From positions 62,001 through 126,000 of the forward strand of contig CACLZM010000002.1 of NCBI GenBank assembly GCA_902611415.1: DNA of 64,000 bases, written 5' to 3'. Made by a program: the position numbers and the translations under genes. The notes under the pieces were generated by a model, which was not told where the DNA came from, made no database searches, and saw only the letters and a list, made by a program, of their open reading frames with translations. Every line of letters starts with the position of its first letter. Positions within the stretch are counted from its first letter, which is position 1. Source of the DNA: an uncultured Alphaproteobacteria bacterium (GTDB lineage: Bacteria > Pseudomonadota > Alphaproteobacteria > HIMB59). Below, in pieces: positions 1-6,487 of the stretch.

Positions 1-296
1 TGGCTCATTAAAAATTGCTGAGGAAAGGGCACTTTAAGATAAGAGGCATATTGCCTAGTAAAAAAGTAATTTAAGGGATACTGGATAAATTCTAGATTAC
101 CATTCTCAAGAGCATCAAGAGTGCTACGAGAATAATTCAAATGCTGCATTACATCCTCAACAGAAATATTATTTTCTTGCCTGATTTGTGCTAAACAACG
201 CAAATACTCTTCAATATCTCTTAGGGATTGGGGTTCATTTTTTTTATTAGAGGACAACCTCCTACCTAAAGTAGGAGTAATATAATTAGACTTCAT
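1..296 (-). CDS. RodZ-like HTH protein, N-terminal part, runs off left edge
   Basis: This frame is absent from the ORF track because it is cut by the window edge. The reverse strand reads from an ATG at 296 to base 1 without a stop, about 98 codons. Residues 25-90 resemble the RodZ-type helix-turn-helix (HTH_25): LRDIEEYLRCLAQIRQENNIS, then STLDALENGNLEFI and a FTRQYASYLKVP-like end where RodZ has FLRSYARYLGL. RodZ links MreB to the membrane; the part that would show a membrane segment lies outside the window. It could instead be a stand-alone regulator of this island. It diverges from the CII-like gene at 402. Confidence 0.6.
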   Translation of the reverse strand, partial: MKSNYITPTLGRRLSSNKKNEPQSLRDIEEYLRCLAQIRQENNISVEDVMQHLNYSRSTLDALENGNLEFIQYPLNYFFTRQYASYLKVPFPQQFLMS

Positions 297-364
297 GAAA
301 ATAATAATGAGGAATATTATTTCTACAAATAGTCCAAAGCTTTTTTACTTTTGGACATAGATTA

Positions 365-401
365 TTGATTACCCGCTTAACATAAATTGCTATAGTGGGG
401 T
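365..401 (+). promoter_or_regulatory. Possible promoter, leaderless start
   Basis: A TATAGT box at 391-396 lies five bases before the ATG at 402, and no Shine-Dalgarno sequence separates them. Initiation about seven bases after the box would start the mRNA at or next to the ATG. A TTGATT at 365-370 is four bases too far upstream for an ideal -35 box, so only the -10 element is supported. Confidence 0.3.
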
Positions 402-866
402 ATGTCTAAAACAAAAGAAATTATCACCATTGAACATACCCTAAAAGAGGTTCTTAAAAATTTAAGTGATCAAGACATTCAAGATATCACTGGGAAGTCT
501 AAGTCTTATATATACAAATGTGCTGATCCTGACGACAGTGATAGGAATATACAATTTAGAACTGTCATTCGGTTAGAGCATGCTATGCATAAAATTTACC
601 AAAAAACTCCTTTTAGCAATTTTTTGAAAGATTATCTAGCAACCACCCAACCTGAAAAACCTGCTAGTGAGAGTGAAGTACAATCAGAGATATTAGCAAT
701 AGGCGGAAGATTGGGAGATTTAATGGATGCTGTGCGTGAGTCAATGGATGAGAAAAGTTCAGGGGGGTCAAAAATAGTCCCTCATGAAAAAGAGAAAATT
801 TACCAAGACATCCAAAAATTAGATGATCAGTTGAGTAAAATTAAGAGTGTGTTAAAGTCACTCTAA
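402..866 (+). CDS. Phage CII-like (CP76-type) regulatory protein
   Basis: A 154-residue protein of the small alphaproteobacterial phage-regulator type. Residues 8-50 look like a CII/CP76-style HTH: IEHTLKEVLKNL, then ITGKSKSYIYKCADPDD. A variable middle is followed by the conserved ILAIGGRLGDLMDAVRE block and a C-terminal coiled coil, probably for oligomerisation. The same layout recurs in the protein encoded at 4446-4907 on the other strand, so the two are paralogues. The stop codon is one base before the channel gene at 868, which implies co-transcription and possibly translational coupling. Its target DNA is unknown. The family assignment is from motif memory; the paralogy is visible directly. 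Confidence 0.6.
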   Translation: MSKTKEIITIEHTLKEVLKNLSDQDIQDITGKSKSYIYKCADPDDSDRNIQFRTVIRLEHAMHKIYQKTPFSNFLKDYLATTQPEKPASESEVQSEILAIGGRLGDLMDAVRESMDEKSSGGSKIVPHEKEKIYQDIQKLDDQLSKIKSVLKSL

Positions 867-867
867 T

Positions 868-2253
868 TTGTTTTTAAGGGGGATTATTTTAGGATTTTGG
901 GTTTTTTTTTCCAGTGTTAGCTGGGGAGCAGAAATTTGTGAACGACTTTTAAAAAAAGACTTCAGAGAAACTTCTAACATAAGGCTTGCTTATAACGACA
1001 GCGGTGTAGTTCTTGAGCAAAATCAACCTATTATCAACAAAAAACGCTTTGGTTCCTTCGCTTTTAATACCCCACTTAAGGTGGGAGACCGTATCTTAGC
1101 TGTTGATCAAAAACTGGTTGCCTCCAATGATACCGATGCTTACTTGTATTTATCCAACTTACTAGAAACCTCAGCAATGAGAGATCTCTCATTAACTGTT
1201 CAACATTTAGATGGGGAAGAGGAGATAGTTGATCTAAAAAGAATTCCTTATCTAGGTCACCCTATAGTCGAGGCAGATATAATATTAAATGATTTTGAGG
1301 TAACTCAGCAAAGTAGTAAATCAAATCTAAATTTAGAGGTGAATTTGCAGTGGCAAAATGAAGATTTAATACATAATTTTTTCAATTTAACAGATCTTGA
1401 TAAATCACCTATCAAATGTATTTTCAGAAAATCAGCTGAACTTGAAAATATCTTACAAAAAATTTGGTATCCTACATTTGAAACTACGCAAACAGGATCT
1501 TTTATAAATGATATTACTTTTAAAAGTTTACTTATTACAAATGATAAATCTGATCCTTTTAATTTTGTTCTCAAACAACAAATTAATTATCAGGTAACTA
1601 ACTCCTCCGATTTTAGAAAATTCCCTTTTGATAATATCTCAACATCTGCCGATTTTATATTTCAAGATGTTGATTTAAGCACCTCTCCTCGATACAACCC
1701 AGAGTTTAGTATGATGGAGGGCAATGAAATTTTGTATGAATGGGAAATTAATGACCACCGTTTAAACTGTTGTGATACTCAACTTTATGGGCAAGGAGTG
1801 CTTCAAACACTCGAATACAGTTTTGATCTCAATCGCAAATCTTTCTACTATATTTTAAAGATCATTCTTCCAGTGATCTTCCTAGTCTACCTATCCTTTA
1901 GTGTTTTTTACATCAGGGCAAGAGAGTTAGAGTCGAAACTGGCAGTTTCAATGGGTAGTTTGTTAACTTTGGTTGCCTACAACTTTGTATTTGGAGACGA
2001 TGTTCCAAAATTAAACTATATCACTATTTTAGATGCTTGGATTTTACTTTCATATTTATTTGCTGGCTTATCTACCATGATAACTATATGGAGCTATTGG
2101 GACTATCATAGGGATAATCAAACTGGTCTCTATAATACAATCGATAGTAAACTTCGGTGGTTTGTCCCAATAACCTACCATCTTTTTTTGGTTATTTTAT
2201 GGTGGGGGATTACAAAAAATTGGAATTTTTATGGGACAAGTATTCCTGTCTAA
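868..2253 (+). CDS. Pentameric ligand-gated ion channel (Cys-loop family) with N-terminal PDZ-like domain
   Basis: 461 residues from a TTG start one base after the preceding stop. A signal peptide (FWVFFSSVSWGAE) is followed by a PDZ-like stretch (about 45-125, NTPLKVGDRILAVDQK). The extracellular beta domain (about 130-325) carries the pLGIC Pro-loop FPFDNIS, and LYEWEI lies before the membrane. M1 is about 327-348 (ILKIILPVIFLVYLSFS). M2 (ESKLAVSMGSLLTLVAYN) and the M2-M3 linker with VPKLNYITILD match GLIC and ELIC. M3 is about 383-408 and M4 about 430-450. No Cys-loop disulfide is expected in prokaryotic members. By alignment to GLIC from memory, a Glu falls at M2 position -2', which would predict cation selectivity. 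The ligand is unknown. It is a paralogue of the gene at 6488. Confidence 0.85.
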   Translation: MFLRGIILGFWVFFSSVSWGAEICERLLKKDFRETSNIRLAYNDSGVVLEQNQPIINKKRFGSFAFNTPLKVGDRILAVDQKLVASNDTDAYLYLSNLLETSAMRDLSLTVQHLDGEEEIVDLKRIPYLGHPIVEADIILNDFEVTQQSSKSNLNLEVNLQWQNEDLIHNFFNLTDLDKSPIKCIFRKSAELENILQKIWYPTFETTQTGSFINDITFKSLLITNDKSDPFNFVLKQQINYQVTNSSDFRKFPFDNISTSADFIFQDVDLSTSPRYNPEFSMMEGNEILYEWEINDHRLNCCDTQLYGQGVLQTLEYSFDLNRKSFYYILKIILPVIFLVYLSFSVFYIRARELESKLAVSMGSLLTLVAYNFVFGDDVPKLNYITILDAWILLSYLFAGLSTMITIWSYWDYHRDNQTGLYNTIDSKLRWFVPITYHLFLVILWWGITKNWNFYGTSIPV

Positions 2254-2317
2254 AATTTATTAATTTCTCCCCAATCTTTATTTTTAAAAATTAATATCTT
2301 TGTCTTTAGTGCAAAGA

Positions 2318-2483
2318 CCTCTCTCTTCCTTTCTGTTTTCTAGTTACTCCTTCTCTAAGTCATTTCCTACCAGGTTAATAAATGACAAACAAAAAAAAGA
2401 GAGAGGAAAAATTGAGGTGGTTTTTTCATGGTTCCTTTCTGTGCTACGGCTAATCCCATCCTCCTGTACATTAGCCGTGGTGC
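2318..2483 (+). promoter_or_regulatory. Structured leader with two inverted repeats
   Basis: The 2254-2476 gap contains CCTCTCTCTT (2318-2327), matched by its exact complement AAGAGAGAGG (2397-2406). A second hairpin is formed by 2441-2454 and 2470-2483: GTGCTACGGCTAAT against ATTAGCCGTGGTGC, 14 pairs including three G-T. The right arm of the second hairpin covers candidate GTG starts at 2477 and 2480, so folding could block translation of the next gene. This may be an RNA control element or a partial terminator. Confidence 0.4.
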
Positions 2484-3079
2484 AAAGAGGAAAATACTTA
2501 ATACTAATAATTACCTCTCTATTTATTGTCTCCTTAAGCTCAGCGATGACTTTAGAAAAATTCCACGGTTGGAATATTCAATTATTGGAGGAGGAAATGA
2601 TTGCAATCGAACGTAGTGGTGATGTTGAAGACTCAGAAAATATAATTTTTGTTATGACAAAAAATAATTGTGATCGTGTTCTTCAATTTTTTGAATTATT
2701 TACTTTATCAGTTCACCCTGATCTTACAAAATTAATAGATAAAGAAATTGAACTCAAGGAAAATGGCTATTCAACCACCGGAACGGTGTATGAAATATAT
2801 CCGTATAAGAACGGACACATGATTTTAATAGGCATGGGTTCATACAATCATGAAACAATTAAAGAATATTATACTTTTCATAAACGCTCTCGCTTAACAG
2901 TCACTGATGTCCCATTCGAGGAACCAGTAGCCTTAAGAACTTTCATAGACCTGCCTACAATTCAGTGGGCTATGCCTCAAGTAGAGGAGGCGATGGATAG
3001 AGCGCATAGGCACTGCAAAAAAATACCTGACCCCATTTCAGCTAGCCTAAACAATTCTCAGAAAGGACTAAAAACATGA
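2477..3079 (+). CDS. Exported protein of unknown function
   Basis: The track starts this frame at 2300, but residues before RGKYLILIITSLFIVSLSSA look non-coding and fall in the structured leader. The signal peptide argues for a GTG start near 2477. A GTG at 2417 with AGAGAGG ten bases upstream is the main alternative. The mature part begins MTLEKFHGWNIQL and has one Cys in its first half (KNNCDRV) and one near the end (AHRHCKKI), possibly a disulfide. The layout resembles the exported proteins at 3878 and 8741. It lies just downstream of the first channel gene and could be a periplasmic partner, but that is inference. Confidence 0.6.
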   Translation: MVQRGKYLILIITSLFIVSLSSAMTLEKFHGWNIQLLEEEMIAIERSGDVEDSENIIFVMTKNNCDRVLQFFELFTLSVHPDLTKLIDKEIELKENGYSTTGTVYEIYPYKNGHMILIGMGSYNHETIKEYYTFHKRSRLTVTDVPFEEPVALRTFIDLPTIQWAMPQVEEAMDRAHRHCKKIPDPISASLNNSQKGLKT

Positions 3080-3303
3080 CTTTTTTACATTTTTTAGCTG
3101 CAGTTATATTCTTGTATGTTGCAGATGAGCAAAATCACAGTCAACTTCATTTTGGTAAGAAGTGCTTTCAAAATGAAAACGGGGATATTATTTTTTCTCA
3201 CATTTGGGTAACACGACCTTTTGATGAATTACCTGCTAACAAAGAGCAATGTACATTGCCAGAGGAGCCCGAGCCCCCGGTAGTTCCTAAATATGGGAAA
3301 TAA
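3076..3303 (+). CDS. Small exported or membrane-anchored protein, unknown
   Basis: A 75-residue protein whose ATG overlaps the preceding stop (ATGA at 3076-3079), so it is probably translationally coupled. The N-terminus MTFLHFLAAVIFLYVADE is a short signal peptide or anchor. The mature part has two Cys (KKCFQ and EQCTL) and ends in a Pro-rich tail EEPEPPVVPKYGK. No family is recognised. The coupling suggests that it works with the exported protein encoded just upstream. Confidence 0.55.
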   Translation: MTFLHFLAAVIFLYVADEQNHSQLHFGKKCFQNENGDIIFSHIWVTRPFDELPANKEQCTLPEEPEPPVVPKYGK

Positions 3304-3332
3304 TATTTTCCATGAAATTAAAATTTACTTAT

Positions 3333-3422
3333 GCGGCCTTAGCTTAAATGGAAAAGCGTCCCACACTGAGATTTCTTGCGGGAAGGGAAGATGCAGGTTC
3401 GACTCCTGATCCGGCTGCACCA
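3333..3422 (+). tRNA. tRNA-like element ending in CCA, non-canonical
   Basis: A 90-base stretch has an acceptor-like stem (GCGGCC with GGCTGC, including one G-T pair), encoded CCA at 3420-3422, TA at positions 8-9, a D-arm GCTT-loop-AAGC, and a T-arm CAGG-TTCGACT-CCTG with a canonical T-loop. The middle does not fit an anticodon arm: TCCCACA (3359-3365) pairs with TGCGGGA (3377-3383) around an 11-base loop, with one A-C mismatch, and about 12 extra bases precede the T-arm. It may be a decayed or interrupted tRNA gene, a phage-borne tRNA, or an attachment-site relic. No amino acid can be assigned. Confidence 0.4.
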
Positions 3423-3464
3423 AAACTATTTGGGGAGTTTTCAAAAAAACTTATAATACCTCTT

Positions 3465-3878
3465 ATGGGTCATAGCTATTTTATTGAATGTCAAAAATGT
3501 GATTACAAATCTGAAGAGATCACAATGGGAGTTGGCTTTTTATTTGGAAATATTGATGACATACTCCATGCACTTAGAGGTAATGACAAAAAAACAGTAC
3601 AACTCCTTAAGCACCGAAAACAAATTCATACCCATTATTCACGAGGTTATTCTCTTTATCAGTGTAGTAAATGCCACTCATTAGAAAATAAGTGTCACCT
3701 TACATTGTACAACCAACAAGGAGATCTTATATTTCAAACAGAGTCTTATTGCCGGTCATGTCAAAAGGCAAGAGAGTATATGCCAGAGGATAGTGATAAT
3801 GAAACTATTCCAGATCTGTGCTGTCCTAAATGTCATCAGCAGGATCTTAAAGTCTTGCTAGGTATACTGTGGGACTGA
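3465..3878 (+). CDS. Zinc-ribbon protein, unknown function
   Basis: The track extends this frame back into the tRNA-like element; the ATG at 3465 is the sensible start, giving 137 residues. Four CxxC pairs (CQKC, CSKC, CRSC, CPKC) indicate two zinc ribbons, separated by a helical segment that includes NIDDILHALRGNDKK. No signal peptide is seen, so it is probably cytoplasmic and may bind nucleic acid or protein. Its stop codon overlaps the ATG of the following gene (TGATG). No specific family is recognised. Confidence 0.6.
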   Translation: MGHSYFIECQKCDYKSEEITMGVGFLFGNIDDILHALRGNDKKTVQLLKHRKQIHTHYSRGYSLYQCSKCHSLENKCHLTLYNQQGDLIFQTESYCRSCQKAREYMPEDSDNETIPDLCCPKCHQQDLKVLLGILWD

Positions 3879-4420
3879 TGTACTATTCAAATGTGAATTT
3901 AAAATACTTTATATTCTTCTTAATTTGGCTGACACCAATTTTTGCCTTTGCTTATCCATGGCAAATTGATCAAGATGAAAATTTCATCACTTTAAAAAAA
4001 AATGGTGAAATCCAACATGGAAATAACATCCACTTTAATTTTGATAAGGATAATGGTTGTAGGTTTAATGTTTTTTTCTTTATTTATACGATGCAAGATA
4101 ACCCATCACCTTTAAATGAAATCTTTGAAGATCAACAAATTTATTTAAATTTTGGTGGCCAAGAGATATTAGCGAGTGTTGCTTTTACATCACCATTTGG
4201 ATTAGGCGAGATTGCAGGTATTTATGTGGCTCAAAATATCCCACTTTCAAAAGAATTTATCAAAATGAACGAGGATATGTTACAAGACGACTTAATGACT
4301 ATGACTATTCAAAAAGAGTATGCAAAGTATTTTGATATTCCCGAAGAAAATTGGAGTTTTGAAAATTTTGAAGACAAAATCTACGAAGCTCATAATATTT
4401 GTATAGCTAATCAAATATAA
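3878..4420 (+). CDS. Exported protein of unknown function
   Basis: The ATG at 3878 overlaps the preceding stop and is preferred to the GTG at 3869 used by the track. A signal peptide (FIFFLIWLTPIFAFAYPW) leads into a mature region of about 155 residues that begins YPWQIDQDENFITL. There is a Cys in the first third (NGCRFNV) and another near the end (EAHNICIANQI), the same placement as in the protein at 2477-3079. This suggests a common exported fold with one disulfide. No family is recognised. Confidence 0.6.
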   Translation: MYYSNVNLKYFIFFLIWLTPIFAFAYPWQIDQDENFITLKKNGEIQHGNNIHFNFDKDNGCRFNVFFFIYTMQDNPSPLNEIFEDQQIYLNFGGQEILASVAFTSPFGLGEIAGIYVAQNIPLSKEFIKMNEDMLQDDLMTMTIQKEYAKYFDIPEENWSFENFEDKIYEAHNICIANQI

Positions 4421-4445
4421 ATATTGGACACATTTCAATAAAATA

Positions 4446-4907
4446 TTAGTTCTTGTCTACTGATATTTTTAAATTAACAATCTTTTCTTCAAGACTTGCT
4501 ATCGATTTATAAATTTCATCTTTCTCTCTTTTGGATAAACTAATACCACCTTCACTATGAATATGAGTAAAATCTTTTATTTTCTCCATCAATGATCCAA
4601 TCCTACCACCTATATTCAATAAAGCTGTAGTTATGGCTTCATATTCATTAACTGTGCCTTTACTTTTTATTAAGGCTTCGATACAGGACGTGAGAGGTGT
4701 CCCTAAACCTTTTTTCAAAGCTAAAATGTCTAATTCTACAGCATCTTTCAAGTGAAGATTATGTTCATTATCATTTTCATCACTGCACTTCCGAAAAAAA
4801 GACTCTGATTTACCAGTCGCACTCTTAATATCCTCTTTATCAATTTTTCTTACAATTTCTTTTAGAGCTTGTTCTATTGATAAAAACTCTCTTGTATATC
4901 CAGACAT
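4446..4907 (-). CDS. Phage CII-like (CP76-type) regulatory protein, second copy
   Basis: 153 residues, paralogous to the protein at 402-866. The N-terminal HTH has IEQALKEIVRKI, then TGKSESFFRKCSDENDNE. The later LLNIGGRIGSLMEKIK block and the C-terminal coiled coil also match. It is divergently oriented from the gene at 4989 across an 81-base gap, a usual position for a regulator that acts on its neighbour. The upstream strand contains TATAAG, and a TTTCACT half-site (about 4939-4945) recalls the palindrome upstream of 5599. Regulatory targets are inferred only. Confidence 0.6.
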   Translation of the reverse strand: MSGYTREFLSIEQALKEIVRKIDKEDIKSATGKSESFFRKCSDENDNEHNLHLKDAVELDILALKKGLGTPLTSCIEALIKSKGTVNEYEAITTALLNIGGRIGSLMEKIKDFTHIHSEGGISLSKREKDEIYKSIASLEEKIVNLKISVDKN

Positions 4908-4988
4908 TTTCTTATGTGAAATAACTTATAATCTTTTTCACTTTAATTTAATCATCTTTGACACATACTTTCAACTAGGACTGATTAA

Positions 4989-5525
4989 ATGAAAAAGGGA
5001 AAAATTGTTGATATTACTGATTACTTTGAAGAAGGAGACGAGTCAAAAAAACCTCAATACATACCTCAAATTACAAATGCAAAAAGAGATTTAAATTTTT
5101 TAAATTCCAAATTAAATCTTGACGTGGTTTATAAAGAAATTGATAAGTCTAAAAATAAGCATGATAAAAAATGGGGTGGTGCTGATACTTGTATTATATC
5201 TCCTAATGATATGAAAAAATTTCAAAATGACCCCAGGGGTTTTAATTATATTGTTACACATTTTTACAAAGAACTTAGTTGGTTATTTATCGTGATAACA
5301 CAAGTATGTCATAGAAATAATTTGTATGACTATTTAACTAAATACCATTTTTATTATTTACTTGCTGTTAGGGCAAATAACTACATAAAAAAACACAATG
5401 AAAAAGAATTAAGGAAAAATCAAATATACTCTAGAAAGTATGTTCAAAGTCTTTTTGATGAAGTATTAGATGAATTTGATTTATTTATTCACCAATTAGA
5501 GAAAGAATTAATCTCAGTTAATTAG
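4989..5525 (+). CDS. Hypothetical cytoplasmic protein
   Basis: 178 residues with no signal peptide or membrane segment. It is lysine-rich and mostly alpha-helical by inspection. The central part, WGGADTCIISPNDMKKFQ followed by a helix around ELSWLFIVITQVCHRNNLYDYL, is the most distinctive. No family is recognised. AGGA about nine bases before the ATG can serve as a ribosome binding site. It opens the second half of the island, between a CII-like regulator and an excisionase-like HTH gene, so it may be a phage or plasmid accessory protein. Confidence 0.55.
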   Translation: MKKGKIVDITDYFEEGDESKKPQYIPQITNAKRDLNFLNSKLNLDVVYKEIDKSKNKHDKKWGGADTCIISPNDMKKFQNDPRGFNYIVTHFYKELSWLFIVITQVCHRNNLYDYLTKYHFYYLLAVRANNYIKKHNEKELRKNQIYSRKYVQSLFDEVLDEFDLFIHQLEKELISVN

Positions 5526-5553
5526 TGAAAAATAAAATTAAACATTTCACTAA
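5522..5553. promoter_or_regulatory. Palindromic element TTAGTGAAA-N14-TTTCACTAA, copy 1
   Basis: Two perfectly complementary 9-base arms are separated by 14 bases and begin at the stop codon of the preceding gene. Arms, spacer length and the spacer ending (AACA) are the same as at 10839-10870. A further half-site, CACTAAAT, lies near 5570. The element ends 46 bases before the ATG at 5599, which has an AAGGAG ribosome site. It may be an operator or an RNA hairpin. Confidence 0.5.
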
Positions 5554-5598
5554 AAATTTTTAAACAAATCACTAAATGTATTTTATAAGGAGAAAATA

Positions 5599-5808
5599 AT
5601 GAAAACTAGAAATGCGAAAATACATTTAAATGAAAAAAGTCTTGCTTCTTATCTAGACATTCCATATCACACGTTAAGGTATTGGAGGAAGACGGGACAA
5701 GGTCCTAAATTTATGAAATTATTAAATGGCAAAGTTAGCTATGTTAAGTCTGACATTGATAAATTTCGTGATGAACAATTGAAGAAGGAGAGTATAAATG
5801 ACTTATAA
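5599..5808 (+). CDS. Excisionase/AlpA-like HTH DNA-binding protein
   Basis: 69 residues, the length of HTH_17/AlpA/MerR-like excisionase proteins. The core LNEKSLASYLDIPYHTLRYW, then RKTGQGPKFMKLLNGKVSYV, shows the winged-helix pattern in which a helix pair is followed by a Gly-x-Gly-Pro turn and a strand. Such proteins regulate integration, excision or prophage genes; no integrase is present here. AAGGAG sits seven bases before the ATG. The palindrome at 5522-5553 just upstream is a plausible binding site for it. It overlaps the next gene by 11 bases. Confidence 0.7.
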   Translation: MKTRNAKIHLNEKSLASYLDIPYHTLRYWRKTGQGPKFMKLLNGKVSYVKSDIDKFRDEQLKKESINDL

Positions 5809-6130
5809 TATTTCTATGAACAAACCTGCTGAAAATTTTTTCTTGTCTTTCTGGAGAGGAGAATTAAGTTTAGGTGCATCTTTTTGGGGGATTTTTGTTT
5901 TCCTGAGTATCGTAGTTACTAGTTTGCTTGGAATATCTATGGACTATATACCAAAGCAAATATCTTTTGCTTTGATGACCGCCTTTATGATTTACACATG
6001 TGTAGGTATGTACCAATCAAATATTAAGCATGAGTCACATGGATTTATCACTTTTATATTACATCTTTGTGTTCTTAGCAGGTTTATCAAAGCAGTTTTA
6101 TTTTTGTTCGCAACAATTACAAGCTTTTAA
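5798..6130 (+). CDS. Small multi-pass membrane protein
   Basis: 110 residues with three or four hydrophobic segments (around WGIFVFLSIVVTSLLG, ISFALMTAFMIYTCVGMY, and FITFILHLCVLSRFIKAVLF). The N-terminal FFLSFWRGELSLGASFW resembles a motif seen in small uncharacterised proteobacterial membrane proteins in which an FW-x-G element precedes the first helix. The start overlaps the HTH gene by 11 bases, so the two are probably co-translated. Function is unknown. Confidence 0.55.
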   Translation: MTYNISMNKPAENFFLSFWRGELSLGASFWGIFVFLSIVVTSLLGISMDYIPKQISFALMTAFMIYTCVGMYQSNIKHESHGFITFILHLCVLSRFIKAVLFLFATITSF

Positions 6131-6133
6131 GTT

Positions 6134-6442
6134 ATGAAAAAAATATTTGCTCTAATAATTATTATGATTTCTTTAAATTCCTATTCTTACGCAAAAGAAT
6201 ATAAAGCATTTTTATGTAATTATTACGTGTCTTCAACCTTGGCAGGTGATTACTGCCAAGGAACAAACAGTTGGTATAAAATTTACTTCCCAGATTTATA
6301 TAAAACAAAGGAAATTTGCAATTTGCAAAGTGAGGCAATATTCAATAATAATTTGATTTTAGAAATATTCCCCGATTATCAATCATCTGGGGATGAGGTA
6401 AAGTCTTGGGTATCTGGATGCGATAATTCATGGTTGCACTAA
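6134..6442 (+). CDS. Small exported cysteine-containing protein
   Basis: 102 residues. The signal peptide MKKIFALIIIMISLNSYSYA is textbook, giving a mature protein of about 82 residues that begins KEYKAFLCNYY. Four Cys (FLCN, DYCQ, EICN, SGCDN) would allow two disulfides in the periplasm. No family is recognised. It is three bases downstream of the membrane protein gene and precedes the second channel gene by about 45 bases, so it may belong to the same transcription unit. Confidence 0.6.
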   Translation: MKKIFALIIIMISLNSYSYAKEYKAFLCNYYVSSTLAGDYCQGTNSWYKIYFPDLYKTKEICNLQSEAIFNNNLILEIFPDYQSSGDEVKSWVSGCDNSWLH

Positions 6443-6487
6443 AAAACTAACTTAAATTCTTAATATATATTTGTTACTGTTAATAGA

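Noticed and set aside
2428-2616. 62-residue ORF overlapping the exported protein
   Set aside because: Shadow frame of the 2477 gene and its hairpin leader, no signal or family.
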